From positions 62,001 to 126,000 of the forward strand of contig NW_027183615.1 in assembly GCF_041296385.1 (NCBI RefSeq): DNA of 64,000 nt, read 5' to 3'. Positions 21,486 to 33,242 of this stretch are shown here, one piece after another. The stretch's first letter is position 1, and the number at the start of each line of letters is the position of its first letter. The DNA is from Aphelocoma coerulescens. Taxonomy: Eukaryota; Chordata; Aves; Passeriformes; Corvidae. Both the position numbers and the translations under genes were made by a program. The notes under the pieces are model-generated. The model had not been told where the DNA came from and made no database searches. It saw only the letters and a program-made list of their open reading frames with translations.

Positions 21486-22790
21486 GAGGGGAAAATGGGG
21501 AAAAAAACGGGAAAAATGGGGAAAAAAGGGGGAAAAAGGTTAAAAAAGGGAAAAATGGGGGGAAAAAGGGAAAAAAACAGGAAAAGAAGAGGGGGGAAAA
21601 GGGGAAAAGAGGGAAAACGGAAAAAAATGGGGAAAAAGAGCGAAAAATTGTGGTGGGAGAAAAAAGTGGGAAAATGGGAAAAAAACGGGGGGGAAAAGGG
21701 GGGGAAAGGGGCAAAAATGGGGAAAAAATGGGGGAAAAATGGGTAAAAAAGGGGGGAAAAAGGTAAAAAAGGATGGAAAAAGGTAAAAAAAAAGGGGAAA
21801 ATGGGGGGAAAAGGGAAAAAAATGGGGGGAAAATGGGGAAAAAAATGGGGAAAAAAGGGGGGAAAAAGGTAAAAAAGGATGGAAAAAGGTAAAAAAAAAG
21901 GGGAAAATGGGGGGAAAAGGGAAAAAAATGGGGGGAAAATGGGGAAAAAAATGGGGGGGAAAAAGGGAAAAATGGGAAAAAAATGGGTAAAAAAGAGGGA
22001 AAAAAGGTAAAAAAAGAGGGGAAAATGGGGGAAAAAGGGACAAAAATGGGGAAAAAATGGGTAAAAAACTGGGAAAAATGGGGAAAAAGGGAGAAAAGAG
22101 GGAAAAATGGGGGGAAATGGACAAAAATGGGGAAAAAGGTGGGGAAAAAATGGGAAAAAGATGGGTAAAAAGGGAAAAAAGGTAAAAGAAGAGGGGAAAA
22201 TGGGGGGAAAAGGGATAAAAATGGGTAAAAAAATGGGTGGAAAAAACTGGGAAAATGGGAAAAAAATGGGTAAAAAAGGGGGGGAAAAGGTAAAAAAAGA
22301 GGGGAAAAAGGGAAAAATGGGGGGAAAAGGGAAAAAATGGGAAAAAACTGGGGGAAAAATGGGGGAAAAAAGGGAAAACTGGGAAAAAATGGGTAAAAAG
22401 AGGGAAAAAAGGTAAAAAAAGAGGGGAAAATGGGGGGAAAAGGGACAAAAATGGGGAAAAAATGGGTAAAAAACTGGGAAAAATGGGGAAAAAAAGGGGA
22501 GAAAAGAGGGAAAAATATGGGGAAAAGGGGAAAAAATGGGAAAAATGGGGAAAAATGTGTAGAAAAGAGGGGAAAAAAGGTAAAAAAAGAGGGGGAAATG
22601 GGGGAAAAAGGGACAAGAATGGGGAAAAATGGGAAAAAAATGGGTAAAAAAGGGGGGAAAAGGTAAAAAAATGGGGGAAAAATGGTTAAAAAAGGGGGAA
22701 AAAAGGTAAAAAAAGAGGGAAAAAAGGGGGAAAAAAGGGCCAAAAACGGGAAAAAAAGAGGGAAAAATGGGGGAAAAGAGGGAAGCCGGT
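21486..22790. repeat. G/A array (gggaaaaatggggaaaaagg), intron G
   Basis: Purine-only tract with frequent ggtaaaaaa steps, resembling weak splice donors. A 126-base block at 21745-21870 is repeated next to itself. About 57 bases of unique sequence separate it from exon H. Confidence 0.9.
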
Positions 22791-22847
22791 GGGATGGCGC
22801 CAAGGGGGGATCTTGGGGGTAATTCCCGGGATTTTGGGCGTTGCCAG

Positions 22848-22959
22848 GAGTTCGTGGAGGAGCTGCTGGCGCCGCCCTTCGGGGGCCTGGTGGCGTTCGT
22901 GCGCGAGGCCGAGGCGCTGCTGGAGCGCGGCGAGAGCGAGAGGCTGCGCGGGCACGAGG
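22848..22959 (+). CDS. VPS52: VPS52 exon H
   Basis: Thirty-seven codons plus one base: EFVEELLAPPFGGLVAFVRE and then AEALLERGESERLRGHE. FVEELLAPPFGGLVAF is a VPS52 signature. Acceptor ttgccag; donor gtaagg, close to consensus. The split codon joins exon I as G|CG (Ala). The 23-base minisatellite that fills the intron starts almost at the donor. Confidence 0.96.
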
Positions 22960-25465
22960 GTAAGGGCGGGAAATGGGCGGGAAATGGGCGGGAAAGGGCG
23001 GGAAATGGCGGGAAATGGCGGGAAAAGGGTGGGAATGAGGGAGGGGAAATGGCGGGGAAATGGCGAGAAAAGGGTGGGAAATGGCGAGGGGAAATGGCGG
23101 GAAATGGCGGGAATGAGAGAGGGAAAAGGGTGGGAATGAGGGAGGGGAAATGGCGGGAAATGGCGGGAAAAGGGCGGGAAATGGCGGGAATGAGGGAGGG
23201 GAAATGGCGGGAAAAGGGCGGGAAATGGCGGGAATGAGGGAGGGGAAATGGCGGGAAAAGGGCGGGAAATGGCGGGAATGAGGGAGGGGAAATGGCGGGG
23301 AAATGGCGGGGATGAGAGAGGGGAAATGGCGGGAAAAGGGTGGGAAATGGGCGGGAAGGAGAGAAGGGAAATGGCGGGAATGAGGGAGGGGAAATGGCGG
23401 GAATGAGAGAGGGGAAATGGCGGGAATGATGGAGGGGAAATGGCGGGAATGAGGGAGGGGAAATGGGGGGATGAGAGAGGGGAAATGGGGGGATGAGAGA
23501 GGGGAAATGGCGGGAATGAGGGAGGGGAAATGGCGGGAATGAGAGAGGGGAAATGGCGGGAATGAGGGAGGGGAAATGGCGGGAATGAGAGAGGGGAAAT
23601 GGCGGGAATGAGGGAGGGGAAATGGCGGGAATGATGGAGGGGAAATGGCGGGAATGATGGAGGGGAAATGGCGGGAATGATGGAGGGGAAATGGCGGGAA
23701 TGATGGAGGGGAAATGGCGGGAATGATGGAGGGGAAATGGCGGGAATGAGAGAGGGGAAATGGCGGGAATGAGGGGGGGAAATGGCGGGAATGAGGGAGG
23801 GGAAATGGCGGGAATGAGAGAGGGGAAATGGCGGGAATGATGGAGGGGAAATGGCGGGAAACAGCAGGGAAATGGCGGGAATGACAACGGGAATAACAGC
23901 AGGAAAACGGCGGGGAAAGGGCAGGAAATGGTGGGAATGAGAGAGAGGAAATGGCGGGAAAATGGCGGGAATGATGGAGGGGAAATGATGGGAATGAGAG
24001 GAAATGGCGGGAATGAGGGAGAGGAAATGGCGGGAATGATGGAGGGGAAATGGCGGGAATGAGGGAGGGGAAATGGGGGGATGAGAGAGGGGAAATGGCG
24101 GGAATGATGGAGGGGAAATGGCGGGAATGAGAGAGGGGAAATGGCGGGAATGATGGAGGGGAAATGGCGGGAATGAGAGAGGGGAAATGGCGGGAATGAT
24201 GGAGGGGAAATGGCGGGAATGAGAGAGGGGAAATGGCGGGAATGATGGAGGGGAAATGGCGGGAAACAGCAGGGAAATGGCGGGAATGACAATGGGAATA
24301 ACAGCAGGAAAACGGCGGGGAAAGGGCAGGAAATGGTGGGAATGAGAGAGAGGAAATGGCGGGAAAATGGCGGGAATGATGGAGGGGAAATGATGGGAAT
24401 GAGAGGAAATGGCGGGAATGAGGGAGAGGAAATGGAGGGAATGATGGAGGGGAAATGGCGGGAATGAGGGAGGGGAAATGGGGGGATGAGAGAGGGGAAA
24501 TGGCGGGAATGAGAGAGGGGAAATGGCGGGAATGAGAGAGGGGAAATGGCGGGAATGAGAGAGGGGAAATGGCGGGAATGAGGGAGGGGAAATGGCGGGA
24601 GTGAGGGTGGGGAAATGGCGGGAGTGAGGGTGGGGAAATGGCGGGAATGAGGGAGGGGAAATGGCGGGAATGAGGGAGGGGAAATGGTGGGAATGAGAGG
24701 GGGAAATGGCGGGAAATGGCGAGAAAAGGGCGGGAAATGGCGGGAAATGGCGGGAATGAGAGAGGGGAAATGGCGGGGATGAGAGAGGGGAAATGGCGGG
24801 AAAAGGGCGGGAAATGGCGGGAAAAGGGCGAGAATGAGAGAGGGGAAATGGCGGGAATGATGGAGCAGAAGTGGCGGGAAATGGCGGAAATAATGGTGGG
24901 AATGACAGAGGGGAAATGGCGGGAAACAGCAGGGAAATGGCGGGAATGACAACGGGAATAACAGCAGGCAAACAGCGGGGAAATGGCAGGAAATGGTGGG
25001 AATGATGGAGGGGAAATGATGGGAAAATGGCGGGAATGATGGAGGGGAAATGATGGGAATGAGAGGAAATGGCGGGAATGAGGGAGAGGAAATGGAGGGA
25101 ATGATGGAGGGGAAATGGCGGGAATGAGAGAGGGGAAATGGCGGGAATGAGAGAGGGGAAATGGCGGGAATGAGGGAGGGGAAATGGCGGGAGTGAGGGT
25201 GGGGAAATGGCGGGAATGAGGGAGGGGAAATGGCGGGAATGAGGGAGGGGAAATGGCGGGAATGAGAGAGGGGAAATGGCGGGAATGAGAGAGGGGAAAT
25301 GGCGGGAATGAGGGAGGGGAAATGGCGGGAATGAGAGAGGGGAAATGGCGGGAGTGAGGGTGGGGAAATGGCGGGAATGAGAGAGGGGAAATGGCGGGAA
25401 TGAGGGAGGGGAAATGGCGGGAATGAGGGAGGGGAAAGGGCGGGAATGAGGGAGGGAAAATCTGG
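22960..25465. repeat. 23-base minisatellite (aaatggcgggaatgagagagggg), about 105 copies
   Basis: Begins within a few bases of the exon H donor and runs 2.5 kb. Units alternate gagagagggg, gagggagggg and gatggagggg ends. A larger unit with gaataacagcaggaaaacgg recurs at about 23890, 24296 and 24955. Confidence 0.95.
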
Positions 25466-26890
25466 GAAAACTGGGAGAAAGCGTTGCCTGACGGCGCGGG
25501 CGGGGCGGCAGCGCGGGTGACGCAGCTGATCCGGGGCTTGGAAAGCTGGGAAATGTGGGGGAAATGGGGAAAAATGGGAAAAATGGGGGAAAATGGGGGG
25601 AAATGGGGAAAAATGGGGAAAATGCGGAAAATGGGGAAAAATGGGAAAACTGAGGGGGAAAATGGGAAAAATGGGGGGAAAATGGGGGGAATTGGGGAAA
25701 AATGGGGGGAAAACGGGGAAAAAGCAGGGAAAAATGGGAAAAAATGGGGGGAAAATGGGAAAAATGAGGAAAAAGGGGGAAAAAATGGGAAAAATGGGGG
25801 AAAATGGGGAAAATGGGAAAAATGAGGAAAAATGGGGAAAAATGGCAAAAATGAGGAAAAAGGGGGAAAAATGGGGAAAATGGGGGAAAAATGGGGGAAA
25901 ATGGGATAAAATGGGGGGAAAATGGGGAAAAAGTGGGAAAATGGGGGGGAAGATGGGAAAAATGGGGGGAAAATGGGGGGAAATGGGGAAAAATGGGAGA
26001 AAAACGATAGAAAAACCTGAAAAAAATGGGAAAAAAACCATGAAAAACACAGGGAAAAAATGGGAAAAATTGGGAAAAAATGAAGAAAAAAGTGGAAAAA
26101 AAGTGGGAAAAAATGGGAAAAACTGGGAAAGCTGGGAGAAAGCGTTGCCTGACGGCGCGGGCAGCTCCGGCAGCGCGGGTGACGCAGCTGATCCGGGGCT
26201 TGGAAAGCTGGGAAATGTGGGGGAAATGGGGAAAAATGGGAAAAATGGGGGAAAAATGGGGGGAAATGGGGAAAATGGGGGGGAATGGGGGAAAATGGGG
26301 AAAAATGGGGGAAAATGGGGGGGAAAATGGGAAAAATGGGGGGGAAAAAAGCGGAAAAAATGGGGGGAAAATGGGGAAAAATGGGGGGAAAAATGGGAAA
26401 AAATGGGGAAAAATGGCAAAAATGAGGAAAAAGGGGGAAAAATGGGGAAAATGGGGGAAAAATGGGGGAAAATGGGGAAAATTGGAAAAATGGGAAAAAA
26501 AGGGGGAAGATGGGAAAAATGGGGGGGAAAAATGGGAAAAAATGGGGGGGAAAATGGGGAAAAATGGGGGAAAATGGGAAAGAAGGGGAGAAGATGGGAA
26601 AAACGGGGGGAAGATGGGGAAAATGGGGGGAAATGGGGAAAATGGGGGGAAATGGGGAAAAAGTGGGAAGATGGGAAAAAGTAGGGAAAAATGGGAAGAA
26701 ACGGGGGGGGGAAATGGGAAAAATGAGGAAAAAATGGGAAAAAGTGAGGAAAAAAGTGGAAAAAAACGGGAAAAAATGGGGAAAAAGTGAGGAAAAAACG
26801 GGAAAAAATGGGAAAAAGTGAGGAAAAAACGGGAAAAAATGGGAAAAAGTGGGGAAAAAATGGGGAAAAACTGGGAAAACTGGGAGAAAG
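25466..26890. repeat. G/A array with two copies of the exon I acceptor region
   Basis: Purine-rich units (gggaaaaatgggggaaaatg). Positions 25471-25539 and 26132-26201 copy the exon I acceptor area: gggagaaagcgttgcctgac, ggcag and then 28 exonic bases ending ggcttg. Each is followed directly by gaaagctggg and more array. Confidence 0.93.
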
Positions 26891-26920
26891 CGTTGCCTGA
26901 CGGCGTTCTCGGGGCGGCAG

Positions 26921-27039
26921 CGCGGGTGACGCAGCTGATCCGCGGCTTCTCGGCGAGCTGGAAGGGCGCGGTGGAGGCGCTGAGCCAGGACGTGATGAGG
27001 TCCTTCAGCAACTTCCGCATCGGCACCGGCATCATCCAG
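26921..27039 (+). CDS. VPS52: VPS52 exon I
   Basis: Two bases finish the Ala codon, then 39 codons read RVTQLIRGFSASWKGAVEAL and SQDVMRSFSNFRIGTGIIQ. Acceptor ggcggcag, donor gtggga. This is the ARVTQLIRGF and SQDVMRSF block of VPS52. About 70 bases spanning its acceptor and first 28 exonic bases are duplicated twice upstream in the preceding intron. Confidence 0.96.
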
Positions 27040-27059
27040 GTGGGAATCCGGGAATTCCG

Positions 27060-29205
27060 CCCTTCCCGGGCATTTTCCCGCTTTTGGGGGCTTTTTTCCT
27101 CTTTTTTGGTCGCTTTTTTCCTCTTTTTCGGTCGCTTTTTCCTGGGTTTTTCCCGCTTTTTCCTGGTTTCCCCCCCCATTTTTCTTCCATTTTTCACATT
27201 TTCCCTGGGTTTTCCTGGTTTTTCCTGGGTTTTTTCCCACTTTTTCCTGGGTTTTTCCCTGGTTTTTCCCACTTTTTCCCTCTTTTTTCCCTGGTTTTTC
27301 CCATTTTTCCCTGGGTTTTCCTGGGTTTTCCCAGGTTTTTTCCCACTTTTTCCTTCTTTTTTCCTTGTTTTCCCTGGTTTTTCCCATTTTTCCCTTTTTT
27401 TCCCTGGGTTTTCCTGGTTTTTTCCCAGTTTTTCCCACTTTTTCCCTCTTTTTTCCCTGTTTTTCCTCGTTTTTCCAGGATTTTTTCCCACTTCTTCGTG
27501 GGTTTTTCCCGCTTTTTCCCTGGTTTTCCCTGGTTTCCCCCCATTTTTCTTCCATTTTTCACATTTTTCCCTGGGTTTTCCTGGTTTTTCCCACATTTTT
27601 CCTCTTTTTTCCCTGTTTTTTCCCATTTTTCTCACTTTTCCCTGGATTTTCCTGGATTTTCCTGGATTTTTTCCCACTTCTTCGTGGGTTTTTCCCACTT
27701 TTTCCCTGGTTTTTCCTGGTTTCCCCCCATTTTTCTTCCGTTTTTCACATTTCCCCTGGGTTTTCCCACTTTTTCCTGTTTTTTTCCCACTTTTTCCCCA
27801 ATTTTCCCTGATTTTTCCCACTTTTTTCCTCTTTTTTCCCCATTTTCCCCTGGGTTTTCCTGGTTTTTCCTGGGTTTTTTCCCACTTTTTCCTGGTTTCT
27901 TCCCACTTTTTCTCTGGTTTTTCCCCGTTTTCCCCCATAAAATAATAGCAGGAAAAAAGTGGGGAAAAAAGCAGGAAAAAAGCAGGAAAAGTGGGAGAAA
28001 AGCAGGAAAAAAGCAGGAAATCGGGAAAAAAGTGGGAAAAATCCAGGAAAAACGGGAAAAAAAAGGAAAAAGGTGGGAAAACCCAGGAAAAGCAGGAAAA
28101 AAGCAGGAAAAAAGCAGGAAAAAGTGGAAAAAGGAGGAAAAAAGTGGGAAAAAAAGCGGGAAAAAAGCAGGGGAAAAGCAGCAAAAGCAGGAAAAAATCA
28201 GGAAAAAGTGGGAAAAAAGCAGGAAGAAAGCAGGAAAGCAGCAGGAAAAGCAGGAAAAAAGCAGGGAAAAGCGGGAAAAAGCGGGAAAACGCAGTGAAAG
28301 CCAGAAAAAAAGCAGGGAAAAAGTGGGGAAAAGGCGGGAAAAAAGCAGGAAAAAGCGGGGAAAAAAGCAGGAAAAGCGGGCAAAAAGCAGGAAAAAGCAG
28401 GAAAAGTTGGGGAAAAAGCGGGAAAAAGCAGGAAAAAGCGGGGGAAAAAAGCAGGAAAAAGTGGGGGGAAAAGCAGGAAAAAGCAGGAAAAAGCAGGAAA
28501 AACTGGGAAAAAAGTGGAAAAAAGCAGAAAAAGACAGGAAAAAGCGGGAAAAAAGCAGGAAAACCCAGGAAAAAGTGGGGAAAAAGCAGAAAAAAGCAGG
28601 GAAAAAGCAGAAAAAAACAGGAAGAAGCAGAAAAAAGCAGAAAAAAGCAGGAAAAAGCGGGAAAAAGCAGGAAAAAAGAAAAAAGCAGGAAAAAGCGGGA
28701 AAAAGCAGAAAAAAGCAGGAAAAAAGCAGGGGAAAAAAGCAGGAAAAAGTGGGAAAAAGTGGGAAAAAGCAGAAAAAAGCAGGAAAAGGCAGGAAAAAAG
28801 CAGGAAAAAGCAGGAAAAAGCAGGAAAAGGCAGAAAAAAAGAAAAAAAGCAGGAAAAAGCAGAAAAAAATGGGGAAAAGCGGGAAAAGGCAGGAAAAGGC
28901 AGAAAAAAGCAGGAAAAAAGCAGAAAAAGGCAGAAAAAAGCGGGAAAAGGCAGGAAAAGTTGGGGAAAAAGCGGGAAAAAGCGGGAAAAAAGCGGGAAAA
29001 AGCAGGAAAAGTTGGGGAAAAAGCGGGAAAAAGCGGGGAAAAAACGGGAAAAAGCAGGAAAAGTTGGGGGAAAAGCGGGAAAAAGCGGGGAAAAAACGGG
29101 AAAAAGCAGGAAAAGTTGGGGGAAAAGCGGGAAAAAGCGGGAAAAAAGCGGGAAAAAGCAGGAAATGTTAGGGGAAAAGCAGGAAAAAGCGGGAAAAAGC
29201 GGGAT
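27060..29205. repeat. Paired pyrimidine and purine arrays forming a long inverted repeat, intron I
   Basis: 27060-27935 consists of tttttcccactttttcctgg units; 27950-29205 consists of aaaaagtgggaaaaagcagg units, which are reverse complements of the first. The short hinge is the A/T-rich ccataaaataatagc at about 27936-27950. Arms of about 0.85 kb could pair in DNA or RNA. Confidence 0.9.
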
Positions 29206-29282
29206 CAGGGTGGCGCCGGCGTCGCCGCGGGGGCTCATCCGGCGTTGCTGTGGGGGCTCATCCGGCGCTCCCGCTCCGGCAG

Positions 29283-29429
29283 GCGGCGCTGACGCAGCTG
29301 ATCCAGGTGTACCACCGCTTCCAGAAGATCCTGGAGCAGCCGCCGCTGCGGGCGCTGCCGGCGCGCGCCGACCTCATCAACATCCACCACCTCATGGTGG
29401 AGCTCAAGAAGCACAAGCCCAACTTCTAG
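29283..29429 (+). CDS. VPS52: VPS52 terminal coding exon J
   Basis: Forty-eight codons and a TAG stop. It starts AALTQLIQVYHRFQKILEQP and ends with the very conserved NIHHLMVELKKHKPNF terminus. The acceptor is gctccggcag. It joins exon I in phase 0, giving IIQ-AALTQLIQ. The C-terminus is identical in form to mammalian VPS52, so the frame is intact to the end. Confidence 0.97.
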   Translation, partial: AALTQLIQVYHRFQKILEQPPLRALPARADLINIHHLMVELKKHKPNF

Positions 29430-29435
29430 GGAGCC

Positions 29436-30275
29436 CCGAAATCCCGGGAATCTGCCCCAAAATATCCCGGGAATCTGCCCCCAAAAATCCCGGGAGTCTG
29501 CCCCTCAAATCCTGGGAATCTGCCCCCAAAAATCCCGGGAAGCTGCCCCCAAAAAATCCCCGGAATCTGCCCCAAAAATCCCGGGAATCTGTCCCTCGAA
29601 TCCCGGGAATCTGCCCCCAAAAATCCCGGGAATCTGCCCCAAAAATCCCCGGAATCTGCCCCAAAAAATCCCAGGAATCTGCCCCAAAAAATCCCGGGAA
29701 TCTGCCCCAAAAAATCCCGGGAATCTGCCCCAAAATCCCCGGAATCTGCCCCCAAAAATCCCGGGAATCTGCCCCTCAAATCCTGGGAATCTGCCCCAAA
29801 AATCCCGGGAATCTACCGGCAAAAAATCCCGGGAATCTGCCCCAAAAATCCCCGGAATCTGCCCCCAAAAATCCCGGGAATCTGCCCCAAAAAATCCCAG
29901 GAATCCGTCCCAAAAATCCCGGGAATCTGCCCCAAAAAATCCCGGGAATCTGCCCCAAGAAATCCCGGGAATCCGCCCCCCTCAAATCCTGGGAATCTGC
30001 CCCCAAAAAATCCCGGGAATCTGCCCCAAAAATCCCGGGAATCTGCCGTCAAAAAATCCCAGGAATCTGCCCCCAAAAAATCCCGGGAATCTGTCCCAAA
30101 AAATCCCGGGAATCTGCCCTCAAAAAATCCCGGGAATCTGCCCCAAAAAATCCCGGGAATCTGCCCCCAAAAATCCCGGGAATCTGCCCCAAAAATCCCG
30201 GGAATCTGCCCCAAAAAATCCTGGGAATCTGCCCCCAAAAATCCCGGGAATCTGCCCCCAAATCCCAGGAATCTG
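29436..30275. repeat. 23-base array (aatctgccccaaaaaatcccggg) after the VPS52 stop
   Basis: About 36 copies beginning almost at the stop codon, so it probably lies in the 3' untranslated region. Variation is mainly in the A-run length and in aatctgccc(c/t)c. Confidence 0.93.
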
Positions 30276-33015
30276 CCCTGAAATTCCCAGGTTTTGCCCC
30301 AAAATTCCCATTTTTTTGCCCCCAAAATCCCTGCTTTTTTCCCTCGAAATTCCCATTTTTTTGGCCTCTAAATTCCCTGTTTTTGGCAGCAAAATTTGCA
30401 GGGTCTTGCTCTGAATTTCCTGATTTTTTTCCCCAAAATTCCTGGGATTTTGCCCTGAAATTCCCAGGTTTTTTCCCCCAAAATTCCCATTTTTTTGCCC
30501 CGAAAAATCCTCATTTTTTAGCACCGAAATTCTCTTCCCCCCCCCCCCGCCAAAATTCCCATTTTTTTGCCCCAAAACTCCCGGTTTTTTTCTCCAAAAT
30601 TCCTCATTTTTTAGCTCCGAAATTCTGTTTCTCACTCCCCCCAAAATTCCCGGTTTTTTGCCCCAAAATTCCCTATTTTTTCCTCCAAAATTCCAGGGTT
30701 TTTGCCCTCAAATTCCCAGGTTTTTCCCCCAAAATTCCCGGGTTTTTGCCCTGAAATTCCCAGGGGTTTTCCCCCAAAATTCCCTCTTTTTTCGCTCCAA
30801 AATTCCCGGTTTTTTGCCCCCAAATTCTTCATTTTTAGCCCTGAAATTCCCGGGATTTTTGCTCCAAAATTCCCATTCTTTCCCCCCAAATTCCCATTTT
30901 TTTCCCCCAAAAATTCCCGGGGTTTTGCCCTGAAATTCCCAGGTTTTTCTCCCAAAATTCCCAGTTTTTTGCCTCTAAATTCCCAGGAGTTTTGCCCCAA
31001 AATTCTTCATTTTTAGCTCTGAAATTCCTGGGATTTTTGCTCCAAAATTCCCATTTTTTCCCCCCAAAATTCCCATTTTCCCCCCCCCCAGAATTCCCTT
31101 TTTTTCCCCCCCAAAATTCCAGGTTTTTTGCCCTGAAATTCCCAGGTTTTTTGCCCCAAAATTCCCGGTTTTTTGCCCCAAAATTCCCTCTTTTTCCCCC
31201 CAAAATTCCAGGGGTTTTCTCCTGAAATTCCCAGGTTTTTTCCCCAAAACTCCCATTCTTTTTTGCCCCAAAACTCTTCATTTTTAGCCCTGAAATTCCC
31301 GGGATTTTTGCTCCAAAATTCCCATTTCCCCCCCCCAAAATTCCCACTTTTCCCCCCCAAAATTCCCATTTCCCCCCCCCCCCCCCGAATTCCCTTTTTC
31401 CCCCCCAAAAATTCCCGTTTTTTTGCCCCAAAATTCCCTATTTTTCCCCCAAAATTCCAGATTTTTTGCCCTGAAATTCCCAGGGTTTTTTCCCAAAACT
31501 CCCATTCTTTTGCCCCAAAATTCTTCATTTTTAGCCCTGAAATTCCTGGGATTTTTGCTCCGAAATTCCCATTTTTTCCCCCAAATTCCCATTTTCCCCC
31601 AAAATTCCCTCTTTTTTTGCTCCAAAATTCCCGGTTTTTTGCCCCCAAATTCTTCATTTTTAGCCCTGAAATTCCCGGGATTTTTGCTCCAAAATTCCCA
31701 TTCTTTCCCCCCAAATTCCCATTTTTTTCCCCCAAAAATTCCCGGGGTTTTGCCCTGAAATTCCCAGGTTTTTCTCCCAAAATTCCCAGTTTTTTGCCTC
31801 TAAATTCCCAGGAGTTTTGCCCCAAAATTCGTCATTTTTAGCTCTGAAATTCCTGGGATTTTTGCTCCAAAATTGCCATTTTTTCCCCCCAAAATTCCCA
31901 TTTCCCCCCCCCCAGAATTCCCTTTTTTCCCCCCCAAAATTCCAGGTTTTTTGCCCTGAAATTCCCAGGTTTTTTGCCCCAAAATTCCCGGTTTTTTGCC
32001 CCAAAATTCCCTCTTTTTCCCCCCAAAATTCCAGGGGTTTTCTCCTGAAATTCCCAGGTTTTTTCCCCAAAACTCCCATTCTTTTTTGCCCCAAAACTCT
32101 TCATTTTTAGCCCTGAAATTCCCGGGATTTTTGCTCCGAAATTCCCATTTCCCCCCCCCCAAAATTCCCATTCCCCCCCCCCCCCCCCCGAATTCCCTTT
32201 TTTTCCCCCCCAAAATTCCCGGTTTTTTGCCCCAAAATTCCCTATTTTTCCCCCAAAATTCCAGATTTTTTGCCCTGAAATTCCCAGGGTTTTTTCCCAA
32301 AACTCCCATTCTTTTGCCCCAAAATTCTTCATTTTTAGCCCTGAAATTCCTGGGATTTTTGCTCCAAAATTCCCATTTTTTTCCCCCAAATTCCCATTTT
32401 CCCCCAAAATTCCCTCTTTTTTTGCTCCAAAATTCCCGGGGTTTTGCCCCAAAATTCTTCATTTTTAGCCCTGAAATTCCTGGGATTTTTGCTCCGAAAT
32501 TCCCATTTTTTCCCCCCAAAATTCCCCTTTTTCCCCCAAATTCCCATTTTTCTGCCCTGAAATTCCCTCTTTTTTGCCCTGAAATTCCCAGGTTTTTCCC
32601 CCAAAATTCCCGGGTTTTTGCCCTGAAATTCCCAGGGGTTTTCCCCCAAAATTCCCTCTTTTTTTGCTCCAAAATTCCCGGGGTTTTGCCCCAAAATTCT
32701 TCATTTTTAGCCCTGAAATTCCTGGGATTTTTGCTCCGAAATTCCCATTTTTTCCCCCCAAAATTCCCCTTTTTCCCCCAAATTCCCATTTTTCTGCCCT
32801 GAAATTCCCTCTTTTTTGCCCTGAAATTCCCAGGTTTTTCCCCCAAAATTCCCGGGTTTTTGCCCTGAAATTCCCACGGGTTTTTCCCCCAAAATTCCCT
32901 CTTTTTTCGCTCCAAAATTCCCGGTTTTTTGCCCCAAAAATCTTCATTTTTAGCCCTGAAATTCCCGGGATTTTTGCTCCAAAATTCCCGGTTTTTTCCC
33001 CAAAATTCCCTTTTT
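30276..33015. repeat. aaaattcccattttttgccc array with nested duplications
   Basis: Units of about 20-35 bases (ccctgaaattcccaggtttt, ttcatttttagccctgaaat). Two larger duplications are visible: the block from about 30840 to 31300 recurs about 826 bases later at 31668-32130, and 32435-32640 recurs 242 bases later. Probably VPS52 3' untranslated or flanking sequence. Confidence 0.9.
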
Positions 33016-33183
33016 TCCCAGCCATTGAGGCACGCAGCAGCTTCGGAGCTACCCCAAACCCCCCCCCCCGACTCCTCAAATCCCCCTTTTCCTCCCCAAA
33101 ATCCCTGACCCCCCCCCCCAAATTCCCTTTTCCTCCCCCAAATCCCCCAAATTCCCGCTTTTCCCCCCAAAATTCCAGGCGGG

Positions 33184-33189
33184 AATAAA
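33184..33189 (+). terminator. Probable VPS52 polyadenylation signal
   Basis: AATAAA in a short non-repetitive stretch (about 33017-33240) between the two genes. It is the only good + strand signal I see after the VPS52 stop codon. The distance from the stop is about 3.75 kb, nearly all repeats. Confidence 0.6.
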
Positions 33190-33211
33190 ACCCGGAGGCT
33201 CCGAGCGTCGC

Positions 33212-33217
33212 TTTATT
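33212..33217 (-). terminator. Probable RING1 polyadenylation signal
   Basis: TTTATT on +, so AATAAA on the minus strand, 23 bases beyond the end of the VPS52 signal. If both are used, cleavage sites would fall about 10-30 bases past each hexamer and the two transcripts would abut or overlap slightly. The RING1 3' untranslated region would then be about 3 kb of repeats. Confidence 0.6.
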
Positions 33218-33242
33218 GCTGCTGGTGACAGCGGGGGGGGGG

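Larger units (their letters stand above)
526..33211 (+). other. VPS52: VPS52 gene body (C-terminal half, 3' partial gene)
   Basis: Ten exons (A-J) splice in phase and encode about 392 residues collinear with the C-terminal half of vertebrate VPS52, whose human protein is 723 residues; the upstream exons lie outside the window. VPS52 is the core subunit of the GARP complex (VPS51-54) and of EARP (with VPS50), which tether endosome-derived carriers at the trans-Golgi network and at recycling endosomes. Every internal junction except the 5' end of exon A uses a GT donor and AG acceptor. Almost all intronic DNA is tandem repeat. I put the transcript end near the AATAAA at 33184-33189, which would give a very long repeat-filled 3' region; the end position is inference. 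Confidence 0.9.

Noticed and set aside
27936..27950. A polyadenylation signal in the A/T-rich hinge (ataaaataat)
   Set aside because: It has no exact AATAAA, lies inside an intron between verified exons I and J, and is better explained as the centre of the inverted repeat.
29205..29282. Capture of the exon J acceptor
   Set aside because: There is a small local duplication of gggggctcatccggcg before the acceptor, but it includes no exonic bases or splice site, so it does not fit the pattern.
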